Part shown: piece after piece, positions 47,228 through 55,481 of the stretch | Layout: each line of letters opens with the position of its first letter | Position numbering within the stretch: the first letter of the stretch is position 1 | DNA from: Chloroflexota bacterium | Lineage (GTDB): Bacteria > Chloroflexota > Anaerolineae > Anaerolineales > Villigracilaceae | Direction: 5' to 3' | Assembly: GCA_013112685.1 (NCBI GenBank) | Contig: JABFGC010000001.1 | Span: 434,001-498,000, forward strand | DNA length: 64,000 nt | Position numbers and translations under genes: made by a program | Notes under the pieces: model-generated | What the model was told of the DNA's origin: nothing | What the model saw: only the letters and a program-made list of their open reading frames with translations | Databases searched by the model: none

Positions 47228-48043
47228 TTATGTCCGGCGCAGCCGCTTCCAGCCGAAACCGATGAGGAAGAATGCCGTCGCAGTCAACACAATGGCAGAT
47301 CCCGAAACGATGTTGAAATAATAACTGAGATACAAGCCGATTATGGAAGACAATGCGCCGATCAACGCCGAGATCAGCATCATCGGCAAAAGGCGGCGGG
47401 TGAGCAGGTACGCCGTCGCGGCGGGCGTGACCAGCATGGCGGCGGCGAGACTGACGCCCACCGTTTGAAGCGAAACCACCACCGTCAGAGCCAGCAGGAC
47501 AAGCATAAGGTTCCGCAGGAGTTCGGCGGGCAGGCGCAGCGTCGCGGCGAGGACGGGATCGAATGAAATGACGAGGAAGGGCTTGTAAAGCAATGCCACT
47601 GTAAATAAAATGGCAACGCTCAACCCGCCGATCAGCCACAGGTCGGAAGGGCTGACCCCCGTGACGTTGCCGAACAGGATGTGGGATAGATCCACGGCGT
47701 AGGTCTGCATGGTGCTGATGAGCGCCACTCCCAAAGAAAGCGCCGCCGCAAACAGGATGCCGATGGCGGTATCCTCCTTGACCGCGCCTTCCTTCGAGAA
47801 CAAGCCGATGGTCAGCGCCACGGCGATTGCCGCCGCTCCCGCACCGACCAGCAAATCCCCTTTGAGAATATAGGCGATTGCCACGCCGGGCAAAATGGCA
47901 TGCGCCATTGCGTCGCCGAGGAACGCCATGCCGCGCAAGACGACGTAGGTTCCCATCACTGCGCACAACACGCCGACGATGACCGAGGCGAGCAGTCCGC
48001 GCTGCATGAATTCATAAGTGAGAGGCTGGAGGAGAAAGGACAT
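47228..48043 (-). CDS. znuB: Metal ABC transporter permease (ZnuB/MntB type)
   Basis: 271 residues, seven to eight helices, ABC-3 family. Signature LRGMAFLGDAMAHAILPGVA near residue 38 and VGVSLAAAMLVTPAATAYLL. Membrane channel for zinc or manganese together with the ATPase and binding protein encoded upstream on the same strand. A four-helix-bundle remnant separates it from the ATPase gene. Confidence 0.92.
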   Translation of the reverse strand: MSFLLQPLTYEFMQRGLLASVIVGVLCAVMGTYVVLRGMAFLGDAMAHAILPGVAIAYILKGDLLVGAGAAAIAVALTIGLFSKEGAVKEDTAIGILFAAALSLGVALISTMQTYAVDLSHILFGNVTGVSPSDLWLIGGLSVAILFTVALLYKPFLVISFDPVLAATLRLPAELLRNLMLVLLALTVVVSLQTVGVSLAAAMLVTPAATAYLLTRRLLPMMLISALIGALSSIIGLYLSYYFNIVSGSAIVLTATAFFLIGFGWKRLRRT

Positions 48044-48044
48044 T

Positions 48045-48083
48045 CGATTTACGATTTTGGATTTACGATTTTGGATTTACGAT
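48045..48083. repeat. GATTTACGATTTTG tandem repeat
   Basis: Three copies of CGATTT(T)(GG)ATTTA words directly after the znuB start region; a related GATTTGC array is found at 49063-49097 and CGTCAAT repeats at 48255-48282, thus on both sides of the four-helix remnant. Confidence 0.65.
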
Positions 48084-48250
48084 TGCGGAGGGTTTTGAGA
48101 GAGGCGACGGTCATGGCGAGGATTTCATTGGTTTCTTTGTAGATTCCGGCGATTTGCTCCTGCGGAACGAGTCCCGACTCGACCAGAATTTCAAGCCAAT
48201 AGGCGGTCTCATCGCTTTCTTCTTCCACTTTTTTGAAAACCAATCGAACT
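48084..48250 (-). pseudogene. C-terminal remnant of a four-helix-bundle (S23/IVP) protein
   Basis: Reads VFKKVEEESDETAYWLEILV then ESGLVPQEQIAGIYKETNEI and LAMTVASLKTLRNRKSK, matching the C-terminal half of four-helix-bundle proteins related to the 23S rRNA intervening-sequence protein (usual length ~120 residues). The N-terminal half (with the RS.AGANYRE-type motif) is missing; upstream residues come from word repeats. It is wedged between znuC and znuB and bordered by repeats, so it is probably a decayed insertion. Confidence 0.7.
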
Positions 48251-48283
48251 AACGACCAATCGTCAATCGTCAATCGTAAATGG

Positions 48284-49060
48284 TCACTCCGGCGGACAGC
48301 ATTCATCCACCAGCATCACCCCGTTTTCCATCACCAGCAGGGAATTCCCAAACGCCTGCGCGAGATTTTCCTTGACGAAAACCTCCTGCGGCGTGCCAAA
48401 GGCGATGAGACGGTGATTCAGCAGCAAAGACCAGTGTCGAAGCGCGAACCGGCAAGGTTCAAATCGTGGGTGGAGACCATCGCCGTCACCTCCTGTTCCT
48501 GCAAATGGTCGAGCAGGCGCAGGGTTGCCTCCTGCGTGGTGACGTCCACGCCGGTGAACGGCTCGTCCATCAAAAGGATGTGCGGCTCCTGCGCAAGAGC
48601 GCGGGCGAGGAAGGCGCGCTGCTGCTGACCGCCGGAGAGTTGACCGATGGGATTCTCCGCGAGATTCGCAATGCCCATCTGCGCGAGGCTGTTGTTTACC
48701 ATTTGCTTATCGTGCGCGGAGGGACTCTTGAGCCAGCCCATCTGCCCGAAGCGACCCATCGTCACCACATCACGCACAGTGACGGGAAAACGCCAGTCCA
48801 CTTCTTCGCGCTGGGGCACGTACGCCACGCAATCGCGGTGCGAGCCGAGCGCCTGGCCGTGAATCAGGATTTGCCCGTTTTTCAACGGCAGCAGCCCGAC
48901 CAGCGCCTTGAACAACGTGGATTTGCCCGCGCCGTTCGGGCCCCACCACGGCGACGCGCGTGCCGTGCGGGATTTGAAAACTCAGGTCGTCGAGAACGAC
49001 CTTCTCGCCGTAGCCGACGCGGATGTTTTGAACTTCGAGACGATGAGGGGTGTGAGACAT
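48284..49060 (-). CDS. znuC: Metal ABC transporter ATP-binding protein (ZnuC/MntA type; two frame breaks)
   Basis: About 258 residues. N-terminus MSHTPHRLEVQNIRVGYGEK; Walker A (VVGPNGAGKSTLFKAL) is restored by removing one base at GGGGCCC near 48942; Q-loop YVPQREEVDWRFPVTVRDVV; signature QLSGGQQQRAFLARAL; Walker B ILLMDEPFTGVD; H-loop STHDLNLA. A second break near 48437 (one base missing in TTCGACAC) joins SRFDHWSLLLNHRLIAFGTP to the end LLVMENGVMLVDECCPPE. Lies between znuA and znuB. Confidence 0.9.
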
Positions 49061-49062
49061 TT

Positions 49063-49097
49063 CGATTTGCGATTTGCGATTTGCGATTTGCGATTGA
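49063..49097. repeat. Five tandem GATTTGC units
   Basis: CGATTTGCGATTTGCGATTT and onward, exact 7-bp units, in the gap between znuC start and znuA stop. Copy number is likely variable. Confidence 0.8.
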
Positions 49098-49122
49098 GAG
49101 ATGCGTTTGCCGCTCCCTTATC

Positions 49123-50062
49123 TTACTTCAAAGCGCCCACAATTTGGGTCACATTATGTTTCATCATGGCGACGTACGTCGGCGCGGGTTCGCCGTCGGT
49201 CAGGGATCTCGAGGTACAAACTGTCCACCACCTGCACGCCCGTTTCGGCGGCGATCTGCTCCGCGAGGTCGGCGTTCTCCACTTCGCCAAGGAAGATGGC
49301 AGGCGCGCCCGAAGATTTGATCGCCTCGATTGCCGCGGCGATCTCCTGCGCCGATGCGCCCGCCTCCGAACTGAAACTCGGCAGGATGGTATCCACCACC
49401 TCGAAGCCGTAGCGTTCGGCGAAATACCCCAGCGCTTCATGGTTGGTCACCAGCAGGCGGCGTTCGGCGGGGATGGTATCCACCTGCTCGCGGATGAAGG
49501 CGTCCAGTTCCTGCAACTGCGCGATGTACGCTTCGGCATTGGACTGGTAGATTTCCGCCCCATTGGGGTCTGCCTTGCTCAAGCCATCGCGGATGTTTTC
49601 CACATACGTGATGACGAGGTTCGGGTCGAGCCATAGATGCGGATCGCCCGCCTCATGGACTTCGCCCGCCCCTGCTTCAGTTTCTTCGGCATTTTCCACC
49701 GCCGGATGCGCCTCCAGCCCCGCCGTTGCTTCGATGACCAGGCGTTCGCCGCCCGCGTTCTCAAGCAGCGACTCGATGAAATGTTCGTATTCGAGTCCGT
49801 TCAAAATCAACACGTCGCTTTCCGCGATCTTCGACGCATCCGCCGGGGCGGCTTGATAGGCGTGCGGGTCCGCGCCGATGGGGAGCAGGGACTCCACTTT
49901 CACACGTTCGCCCACCACGTTTTGGGCGATGTCCGCGAGGAAGGAGGTGGAGGCGAGCACGCTCAAAGCGGAATCCCCGCTTTGAGGGGCGGGCCCGCAA
50001 CCCGTCAGGAAAAGAGGCGCGAGCGTTAACGTCACGATAATGGTATTGATAATCTTTTTCAT
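49123..50062 (-). CDS. znuA: Metal-binding lipoprotein of the ZnuABC importer (frame break)
   Basis: Cluster-9 solute-binding protein, about 312 residues. Lipoprotein signal ending LAPLFLTGCGPAP. Ligand residues: His in GADPHAYQAAPAD, an acidic His-poor loop (ENAEETEAGAGEVHEAGDPH), His in LLVTNHEALGYFAERYGFEV and an Asp/Glu region near LGEVENADLAEQIAAETGVQ. A break near 49213 (CTCGAGATCC; one A less) restores LYLESLTDGEPAPTYVAMMK and the end. Zinc or manganese cannot be decided from sequence; the short loop fits either. Confidence 0.9.
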
Positions 50063-50118
50063 TTGAAACACCGATCTTTGGAGAAAACCCCCGGAAAAGC
50101 ATTGGGGTCTTTTTCTTT

Positions 50119-50598
50119 TTATTGCGGCGCGCCTTCGATAGGATAACCCCTGGCGTACCATTCCTTCAAGCCGCCGGTCATGCTGGTGGCGTTGAAGCCT
50201 GCGTTCAACAAAATGTCGCGTCCCTGCTGGCTGCGGTTGCCGGAGCGGCACACTACAACGATTTCACGATCCTTCGGTAGTTCATTCAAACGCGACGGCA
50301 GTTGATCCAGCGGAATGAGCGTGGTGTTCGGCGCATGGTACTCGTCCCATTCCTCCTGCGTGCGGACATCCAAAACAAAGACGCCTTCCTGATACATCTG
50401 GTAGGCTTCGTCCACGCTGACCTCAGCCGCCAGCGCGGTGGATGCGCCGCTCCCGCCGCCTGCCGAGATTGCGATCAAATAGATGATCAGCGCGATGACC
50501 ACGATGACTCCCAGCTGCGCCGCCGGACGCCGCAAAAAGGCGGAGAGTCCGCTGCGGGTGGCGAGGTGGTTCCTTTTACTGCTTTTTCTTCGAGACAT
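50119..50598 (-). CDS. Membrane-anchored rhodanese-like protein
   Basis: 159 residues: basic N-terminus (SRRKSSKRNHLATRSG), one helix (LGVIVVIALIIYLIAISAGG), then an extracytoplasmic rhodanese domain with VFVLDVRTQEEWDEYH and active-site loop VVCRSGNRSQQG (catalytic Cys). Sulfur transfer or thiol/persulfide chemistry outside the membrane. Same strand, 57 bases upstream of znuA. Confidence 0.92.
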   Translation of the reverse strand: MSRRKSSKRNHLATRSGLSAFLRRPAAQLGVIVVIALIIYLIAISAGGGSGASTALAAEVSVDEAYQMYQEGVFVLDVRTQEEWDEYHAPNTTLIPLDQLPSRLNELPKDREIVVVCRSGNRSQQGRDILLNAGFNATSMTGGLKEWYARGYPIEGAPQ

Positions 50599-50671
50599 GT
50601 TGTCCTCTCATTGATTGGATTGTTCCCGGTTATGGGCGCGTAGAAATATAAATCCCCTCACTCTCTCTGAA

Positions 50672-50764
50672 AGTATGTCGTTGCGCGACAACCTCCTGTT
50701 GACCGGAAATGCCTCGCAAAACAGGGGGCTGCTTCGGGGAGAACGCCCTCGCAACGACATTTGT
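50672..50764. repeat. ATGTCGTTGCG...CGCAACGACAT palindromic element
   Basis: Inverted ends ATGTCGTTGCGCG / CTCGCAACGACAT around GGGGGCTGCTTCGGGGAGAA. Architecture and end sequence are like the GTCATTGCG element at 60012-60104. Confidence 0.75.
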
Positions 50765-50818
50765 CCGACAGCAAACAAACCTTTAGATGTATATCCCAAA
50801 CAAAAGTTGCAAAGACGG

Positions 50819-51235
50819 TCACGCGGCGGGCGCGGTAAAGGAATCCAGCGCAATTTCGAGGTCGCTGAATATTTCAAGGAACTGGCTCAACCCCACCACG
50901 TCCAGCACCTGCATCACGGCAGGCTGCGGGCTGAGCAGTTTGACGTAATTGCGGATGGAGGCATCCTGCTGGGGGTGGATGGCGCGGAAGGTAGGGCGAC
51001 CGCCTTCCTTTGTGTTCACAGGCTGACCCATGAAAATGCGAGCCACAGTGTGAAGCGCCATCAGCCCGGCGCTGCTCACGTAGGGCACCTTGCTCAAGTC
51101 CAGCAAGAGGTTGCGCGCGCCGTCGTCGTACGCCTGCTGCGCCTTGTCAATGACGTTGAGGTAGGTGGAGGAATCCACATCCCCTTGAATGTGCATGACC
51201 GTCACACTGCCGCGCTTTGAGATCGAGATTTGCAT
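50819..51235 (-). CDS. STAS-domain anti-sigma-factor antagonist, copy 1
   Basis: 138 residues of the SpoIIAA/RsbV type. The regulatory serine motif is VPYVSSAGLMALHTVARIFM; its phosphorylation normally controls binding to a kinase/anti-sigma factor. The protein has an insertion of about 20 residues (NTKEGGRPTFRAIHPQQD) relative to SpoIIAA, shared with copy 2. No anti-sigma factor or sigma factor lies nearby; the flavocytochrome gene is between the two STAS genes. Confidence 0.9.
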   Translation of the reverse strand: MQISISKRGSVTVMHIQGDVDSSTYLNVIDKAQQAYDDGARNLLLDLSKVPYVSSAGLMALHTVARIFMGQPVNTKEGGRPTFRAIHPQQDASIRNYVKLLSPQPAVMQVLDVVGLSQFLEIFSDLEIALDSFTAPAA

Positions 51236-51259
51236 GGGAGGTCTCCTCTCTCGGTGGGA

Positions 51260-52537
51260 CTATCTAAAATTAAACTCTTCGTAGTGGATGTTTTCGGCGG
51301 GGACGCCCGCCTCCACGAATTTTTTCTCGAACGCCTGCACCATCGGCAGCGGTCCGCACATGTAGACATGATGCCTGTTCACGCTTCCGCCAGCGTTCTT
51401 CACGATCTCCTCCACCGTCAGCGAGCCGTGAACCGCCGAAAAACGGACGTGCGCCATCAGGCGCGGATGTTTGGCGGTGATTTCCCGAATCTCACCCGCG
51501 AAGACGGCTTCCTCTTCATGGCGCACGGTGTAGTAGAAATGAACGTCGTGCGGCAGGTCCGCTTTCAGGTCCCGCAGGAACGAGAGGAAAGGCGTAATGC
51601 CGATTCCGCCCGCAACCCAGATCTGTTTGCCGCCGCCGGTCTTGTAATTGAACATCCCATACGCGCCTTCGACGATTGCATCCATGCCTTCCTTCAGGTT
51701 GTGGAAGAGATGACGGGTGAAATCGCCGCAGGCTTTGACGGTGACTCTCAGCACATTTTCGTGCGGTGCGCTGGAAATGGTGAACGGATGCGATTCGTTC
51801 AAAACTTTATCGCCGGGGAACCTCACGAACAGGAACTGCCCGGCGTGCGCGTGTTTGATGGGCTTGCCCCTAGCGCGCAGGGTCACTTCGGTGGTGGAGT
51901 TGTTCGGGTGCTTCACCGCTTCCACAACGTAGGGCGCGTATTTTCTGAAGAACCTGCCGAACACCTCGGTATAAAGGTAGGAACCGATGCCGAGGAAGAC
52001 GAAGATCTGGTTCCAGTTGATGGCGACGCTGGCGCTCGGCGCGTTGACCGTGATGGAATGCAGGTATCCCAGGATGAAGAAAATGCCGATGTACCTGTGA
52101 AGTTTCTTCCAGCCTTCATACGACCTGCCCGTCAGTTTGTTCAGGAACGGGACGCGCGGCGCAAGAGTCGGCAGGACGATGGCGACGAAGCCCAGGAAGG
52201 AGATGATCGCCAGGTAGTTGCCCAGCAACAGGTCGAAGACGCGCAGGGGCACGGTCAGCAGATGCACGAACATGAGCAGGAATGCCGCCGTCGAAGTGTG
52301 GCGGTGGGTCATGTACATCTTGTCCAGCCCGCCGAAAAACGGCTCCGCCCAGCGCGGGCGGGTGGAGAGGAACAGCGAGAACGACATCAGCACGATCACC
52401 ACCGAGCCGAAGATCATCCCGGCATGGTAGCGGAAATAATTCTCCACCCCTTCGCTCTCCGGCGGAAAAACCAGCCAGACGCCAATCGTGACCAGCACCA
52501 GAACGATAAAGACGATGTTTCCCAGTTTATGTTTCAT
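51260..52537 (-). CDS. Ferric-reductase-like flavocytochrome (membrane heme b + FAD/NAD domain)
   Basis: 425 residues. N-terminal half: about six helices of the ferric-reductase transmembrane type with candidate heme histidines in YMTHRHTSTAAFLLMFVHLL and KKLHRYIGIFFILGYLHSIT. C-terminal half: FAD domain (HAGQFLFVRFP; ESHPFTISSAPHE) and NAD domain (GGIGITPFLSFLRDL; YMCGPLPMVQAFEKKF). Moves electrons from NAD(P)H across the membrane to an outside acceptor (metal or oxygen). ATG three codons inside the longest frame preferred. Placed between two STAS genes. Confidence 0.9.
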   Translation of the reverse strand: MKHKLGNIVFIVLVLVTIGVWLVFPPESEGVENYFRYHAGMIFGSVVIVLMSFSLFLSTRPRWAEPFFGGLDKMYMTHRHTSTAAFLLMFVHLLTVPLRVFDLLLGNYLAIISFLGFVAIVLPTLAPRVPFLNKLTGRSYEGWKKLHRYIGIFFILGYLHSITVNAPSASVAINWNQIFVFLGIGSYLYTEVFGRFFRKYAPYVVEAVKHPNNSTTEVTLRARGKPIKHAHAGQFLFVRFPGDKVLNESHPFTISSAPHENVLRVTVKACGDFTRHLFHNLKEGMDAIVEGAYGMFNYKTGGGKQIWVAGGIGITPFLSFLRDLKADLPHDVHFYYTVRHEEEAVFAGEIREITAKHPRLMAHVRFSAVHGSLTVEEIVKNAGGSVNRHHVYMCGPLPMVQAFEKKFVEAGVPAENIHYEEFNFR

Positions 52538-52562
52538 GTTAATCACCTTGATAACAATAAAT

Positions 52563-52590
52563 CAACAGCGATGCAGGCGGGCATCGCTGT
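52563..52590 (-). terminator. Hairpin between flavocytochrome and STAS copy 2
   Basis: AACAGCGATGC / GCATCGCTGTT with a 6-base loop just after the STAS stop; weak T run. May attenuate read-through. Confidence 0.55.
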
Positions 52591-52601
52591 TGGTCGGCAG
52601 G

Positions 52602-53018
52602 TTATTGATAGGAGTCGAGCGCTTTCTTTCGGTCGGTGAAAATCTCGAAGATGGCTGTGTACCCCACCATATCCAGCACATTCGTAACCTGCGCCGCCGG
52701 GTTCAAGAGTTTGACGTGCTTCTGCAAGCCGCTCGTGCGCGAACGGTCAACGGATTTGAGCGCCGCCCAGCCCTGTTCGGGGTCGGGGATTTCCTCGCCG
52801 CGCATGAGAAGCGCAATGGTATGCAGCGCCACCAGTCCCGCGCTCGAAATGTAATTCAGTTCGCTCAGATCCAGCAGGAAGTTCTTTGCCCCGTTCTGGT
52901 ACGCTTCCTGCGCGGAGCGGATCAGTTCCTGATACGTCTGCCCGTCCAGTTGTCCCGCCACGCGGATAACGGTAACAGGCACGTTCCCGGTTTCCTGTGA
53001 AATGTCAATTTGAATCAT
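52602..53018 (-). CDS. STAS-domain anti-sigma-factor antagonist, copy 2
   Basis: 138 residues, paralogue of copy 1 (LLDLSELNYISSAGLVALHT vs LLDLSKVPYVSSAGLMALHT; shared VKLLNPAAQV/VKLLSPQPAV and a late IFEIFTDRKKALDSY/FLEIFSDLEIALDSF). Start MIQIDISQETGN with GAGGAG upstream. It begins 27 bases after the stop of the exonuclease gene. Confidence 0.9.
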   Translation of the reverse strand: MIQIDISQETGNVPVTVIRVAGQLDGQTYQELIRSAQEAYQNGAKNFLLDLSELNYISSAGLVALHTIALLMRGEEIPDPEQGWAALKSVDRSRTSGLQKHVKLLNPAAQVTNVLDMVGYTAIFEIFTDRKKALDSYQ

Positions 53019-53045
53019 CTGCTCCTCCTCGAGAGTGATGCCCAA

Positions 53046-54271
53046 TTATAAACCCGCTTTTCTTTGAAGCCGCGCAAGGCGGTGGTCAATTTCGTTCAGC
53101 CAGTGTTTGCGGATGTACCCCGGCAGGGTCCGCCCGCTCCGCCTCCCCGGCGCGCCGAACGCGCCCACCGGATGGACGCCTTCACGTCGCGCAGTTTATG
53201 TTCGTAATACTTTGCCAGTTCGATGTGCGCGTAAATGTGACCCTTGCCCGCCGCCTCTTCCCATAACCTCACGGCTTGATCCAAATCCCCGCGCTTTTTC
53301 TGCAGCGAAGAGAGACGCTTCACTGCCACGCCGAAATCTGCTTCTTCCAACCCGATTTCGAGTCCACGCTCGAAGAGACGCGCCGCCTCATCCCAGTGAC
53401 CGAGGTCTTCATATAGTTTGCCGAGCGCGATGAAATCGAGTCCGTGTTCCACCCGCCCGTTGTACGGGTCTGCCAGCAGTTCGCTGACGTGCCCCAGCAG
53501 AGCCGCCATCGCCACCACGTCCATCGCGTTGTGGTAGAACACGCCTCCCAGCGGACGCGCGTCGCCGCTGCGCAGGTAATCGAAGTACAGCCAGGGAATC
53601 TCGTAGCCCGGCACTTCCTCCGAGGTCCGCGTGAAGCCCAGCACATGCTCTTCGAGATATTTCAAGGCGCGCGAGGGGAGCCTGTCGCGCCAGAGCCTGC
53701 GGGCTAAGGGGAGCAGGTCAATGTGGGCGTAATCCTTGAAAGGGACGGGGATGCGGTGCAGGGAGTAGCGGGTGACGAGGAGCGGCGCGTCGAAGGCTTT
53801 GCCGTTGAACGTGACCAATCCCTCGCACGGCGCAAGGAAGTGGATCAACGCTTCGAGCATGGCTGGCTCTTCGGAGGGGTCGCGCAGGAAGAACTGCTTG
53901 AGGACGAGTTGACCTTCCACGAAGCGCGCCGCACCGACGAGGAAGGCAAGCGTGCCTGTCCCGCCGGAGACGCCGGACGTTTCCGTATCCAGGAAGGCGA
54001 ACTTATGGATGGGCATCTCCGCGATGCGCGCGTCGTTTGCCCATTGTGAGATAAAAGAAAGAGGGAAAGAAGAAAGAAGCGGGAACGTGCCGTGTAAATA
54101 AGATGAGTCGTATGTTTGTTCAGCGACGAAGGTTTCGCCGCCTTTGGGAAAGGAGATAAAACTCCCGGCGATGACCGATTCTATGGTGTGGCTGTCCGGC
54201 TTGGGCGGGGGAGGAAGCGCGTCCGCCGTCTTGACGCCGAGCGATTTCAGTTTGTCTGCAAGCGAGGGCAT
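53046..54271 (-). CDS. RNase H-like 3'-5' exonuclease with TPR-like C-terminus (frame break)
   Basis: About 408 residues. The exonuclease core FAFLDTETSGVSGGTGTLAF (DxE) with FNGKAFDAPLLVTRYSLH and HNAMDVVAMAALLGHV (catalytic D) matches YprB/RNase_H_2-like ribonuclease H fold proteins. C-terminal helices ALGKLYEDLGHWDEAARLFE and DLDQAVRLWEEAAGKGHIYA look like TPR/SEL1 units. A break near 53145 is needed to reach TLPGYIRKHWLNEIDHRLAR and the natural end. Same strand as and downstream of the sortase-like gene. Confidence 0.83.
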
Positions 54272-54296
54272 GCAGGCAATTTTATACCCAGCGCAG

Positions 54297-54340
54297 TCAC
54301 AAATTGCGCTTTTTTAAGAAGGGGAAAGCGCAATTTGTGA
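54297..54340. repeat. TCACAAATTGCGCT inverted repeat
   Basis: Perfect 14-base arms with a 16-base spacer between sortase stop and exonuclease start. May be a terminator without T run, or an operator for the exonuclease gene. Confidence 0.6.
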
Positions 54341-54356
54341 CCGTGGGCGTTATATC

Positions 54357-55022
54357 CTAAACATCCGTGTAGGCGACGTTTACCGGACCGCTGAGTCTGT
54401 CGTTCACGGGTGTGGCGATGACGAACAGCCTGCCCCAGGTCGGGTTGCCTTCGTTTTCGATGCAGGTTTGCAGGGTGAGGTGGAAGCCGCCGCGATAAAC
54501 CCGGTGAAAGAGTTGCTCGACATCGAGGACGGTTCCCGTTTCGAGGTCTTTGAAACTGCTGTAGGGGCTGAGCGGTGAAAGCGCCTGGTAATGCTGAAGG
54601 TCCGCGACGATGAAACTTTGCGTGCGTCCATCGCCGTACACGAGGGTGATGACATTCCCGACCTGCAATTGGAAAAAGTCCGCGCCGGCGAGATAGTTGT
54701 GAGCGAGCAGACCGATGTTTCCGGCTTCCGACGCCATGCTGAATTGCGTGACGGCATTTCCGGCATCGGAGACGTAACCCGGGTTGCCCATCGGCTGTTG
54801 GGCGATGGGGGATGCCATTACGCCCGCGACGTACACGCCTCGCAGGGCGTTGGGGTTTCCGTCTTTGACGGTTTCCACAAATTCGGGCAGTGTTGGGAGG
54901 GGGGCAGGCTCATCGAGCGCGTATGCCTGCGCGGGAAGCACGGATGCGAGCGTGAGGACGCCGAGCATCGCAAGCGCGATGATCTTGTTCCTGAATTGCG
55001 CGAACTGGTTTCTGGATGCCAT
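54357..55022 (-). CDS. Exported sortase-like transpeptidase
   Basis: 221 residues with a signal peptide (IIALAMLGVLTLASVLPAQA). The sortase triad can be placed: His in GNIGLLAHNYLAGADFFQL, Cys in HLTLQTCIENEGN and Arg in TWGRLFVIATP. The GDxIxLxYGDGRTQSFIV strand (GNVITLVYGDGRTQSFIV) is also typical. Class D/E/F-like; no LPxTG protein is seen in the window. ATG chosen (AAGGAG 6 bases upstream). Its 340-base leader holds two c-di-GMP-I riboswitches, so expression should follow the second messenger. Confidence 0.8.
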   Translation of the reverse strand: MASRNQFAQFRNKIIALAMLGVLTLASVLPAQAYALDEPAPLPTLPEFVETVKDGNPNALRGVYVAGVMASPIAQQPMGNPGYVSDAGNAVTQFSMASEAGNIGLLAHNYLAGADFFQLQVGNVITLVYGDGRTQSFIVADLQHYQALSPLSPYSSFKDLETGTVLDVEQLFHRVYRGGFHLTLQTCIENEGNPTWGRLFVIATPVNDRLSGPVNVAYTDV

Positions 55023-55090
55023 ATCAACTCCTTGTTGCGAGCATCCAGACCTTTGGCGCAATGAACACAGACAGGTCGAGGGAGGCTCGT

Positions 55091-55182
55091 CTTCGGTAAC
55101 CTGGCAGTCGTGATCACGCAGGGCGTGACGATAGACCCATGGCTTTGCGTCGCCGCCTTTCGGCGGGTTTGCCGTTTTCGGT
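55091..55182 (-). promoter_or_regulatory. c-di-GMP-I (GEMM) riboswitch, gene-proximal copy
   Basis: On the minus strand: ACGGCAAACCCGCC-GAAA-GGCGG, then the invariant GACGCAAAGCCATGGGTCTA, a variable stem (CGTCACGCCCTGCGTGATCACG) and ACTGCCAGGTTACCG closing the basal stem. These are the conserved elements of the GEMM class: GNRA tetraloop, CGCAAAGC core, and tetraloop receptor side. It ends about 70 bases before the sortase start. Confidence 0.9.
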
Positions 55183-55209
55183 ACGATTCCGTTTCGTTTG
55201 TAAGGTGCA

Positions 55210-55243
55210 AAACAATGCGGGCTTGACACATGCCAAGCCCGCA
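55210..55243 (-). terminator. Terminator between the two riboswitches
   Basis: TGCGGGCTTG / CAAGCCCGCA with an 8-base loop, then TTGTTTTG on the minus strand. Its place after the distal riboswitch suggests transcriptional control by that copy. Confidence 0.7.
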
Positions 55244-55269
55244 GAAAAAGGAAGAAGGAGGATGTGATC

Positions 55270-55361
55270 TTCGGCGGCTTGGCGACCGTGACTGCGCTGC
55301 GGCAGTGGTAGGCCCTGTAGCTTTGCGTCGCCGTCTTTCGACGGGTTTGCCGTTTTCGGTT
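55270..55361 (-). promoter_or_regulatory. c-di-GMP-I (GEMM) riboswitch, distal copy
   Basis: On the minus strand: ACGGCAAACCCGTC-GAAA-GACGG, then GACGCAAAGCTACAGGGCCT, a variable stem (ACCACTGCCGCAGCGCAGTC) and ACGGTCGCCAAGCCGCCG. Same architecture as the proximal copy; the 3' part deviates more from consensus (CGCCAAGCCGCCG instead of GGTTACCG). Confidence 0.85.
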
Positions 55362-55372
55362 TTCTGCCCATC

Positions 55373-55378
55373 AGTATA
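55373..55378 (-). promoter_or_regulatory. Possible -10 box for the riboswitch transcript
   Basis: TATACT on the minus strand about 12 bases before the distal riboswitch begins; -35 not convincing. Confidence 0.4.
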
Positions 55379-55425
55379 GCCGCTTTTGGACGATGAGGAG
55401 TTTTCAGTTTGGTAATGTCGGTTCG

Positions 55426-55453
55426 TTGTAATGAAGGGGTTTCGTGCTACACT
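55426..55453 (+). promoter_or_regulatory. Sigma-70-like promoter of the sugar symporter gene
   Basis: TTGTAA, 16-base spacer, TACACT. An in-frame ATG lies inside the spacer, which argues that translation begins at the later TTG. Confidence 0.45.
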
Positions 55454-55481
55454 TGCGCGAACATTCAAGGAAGAATGCCCT

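Noticed and set aside
49063..49097. Possible CRISPR array
   Set aside because: Units are 7 bases in direct contact with no spacers; no cas genes in the window.
55431..55481. Earlier ATG start for the GPH symporter
   Set aside because: It lies within a good promoter spacer; MKGFRATLARTFKEECP is not family-like, whereas TTG has a ribosome site.
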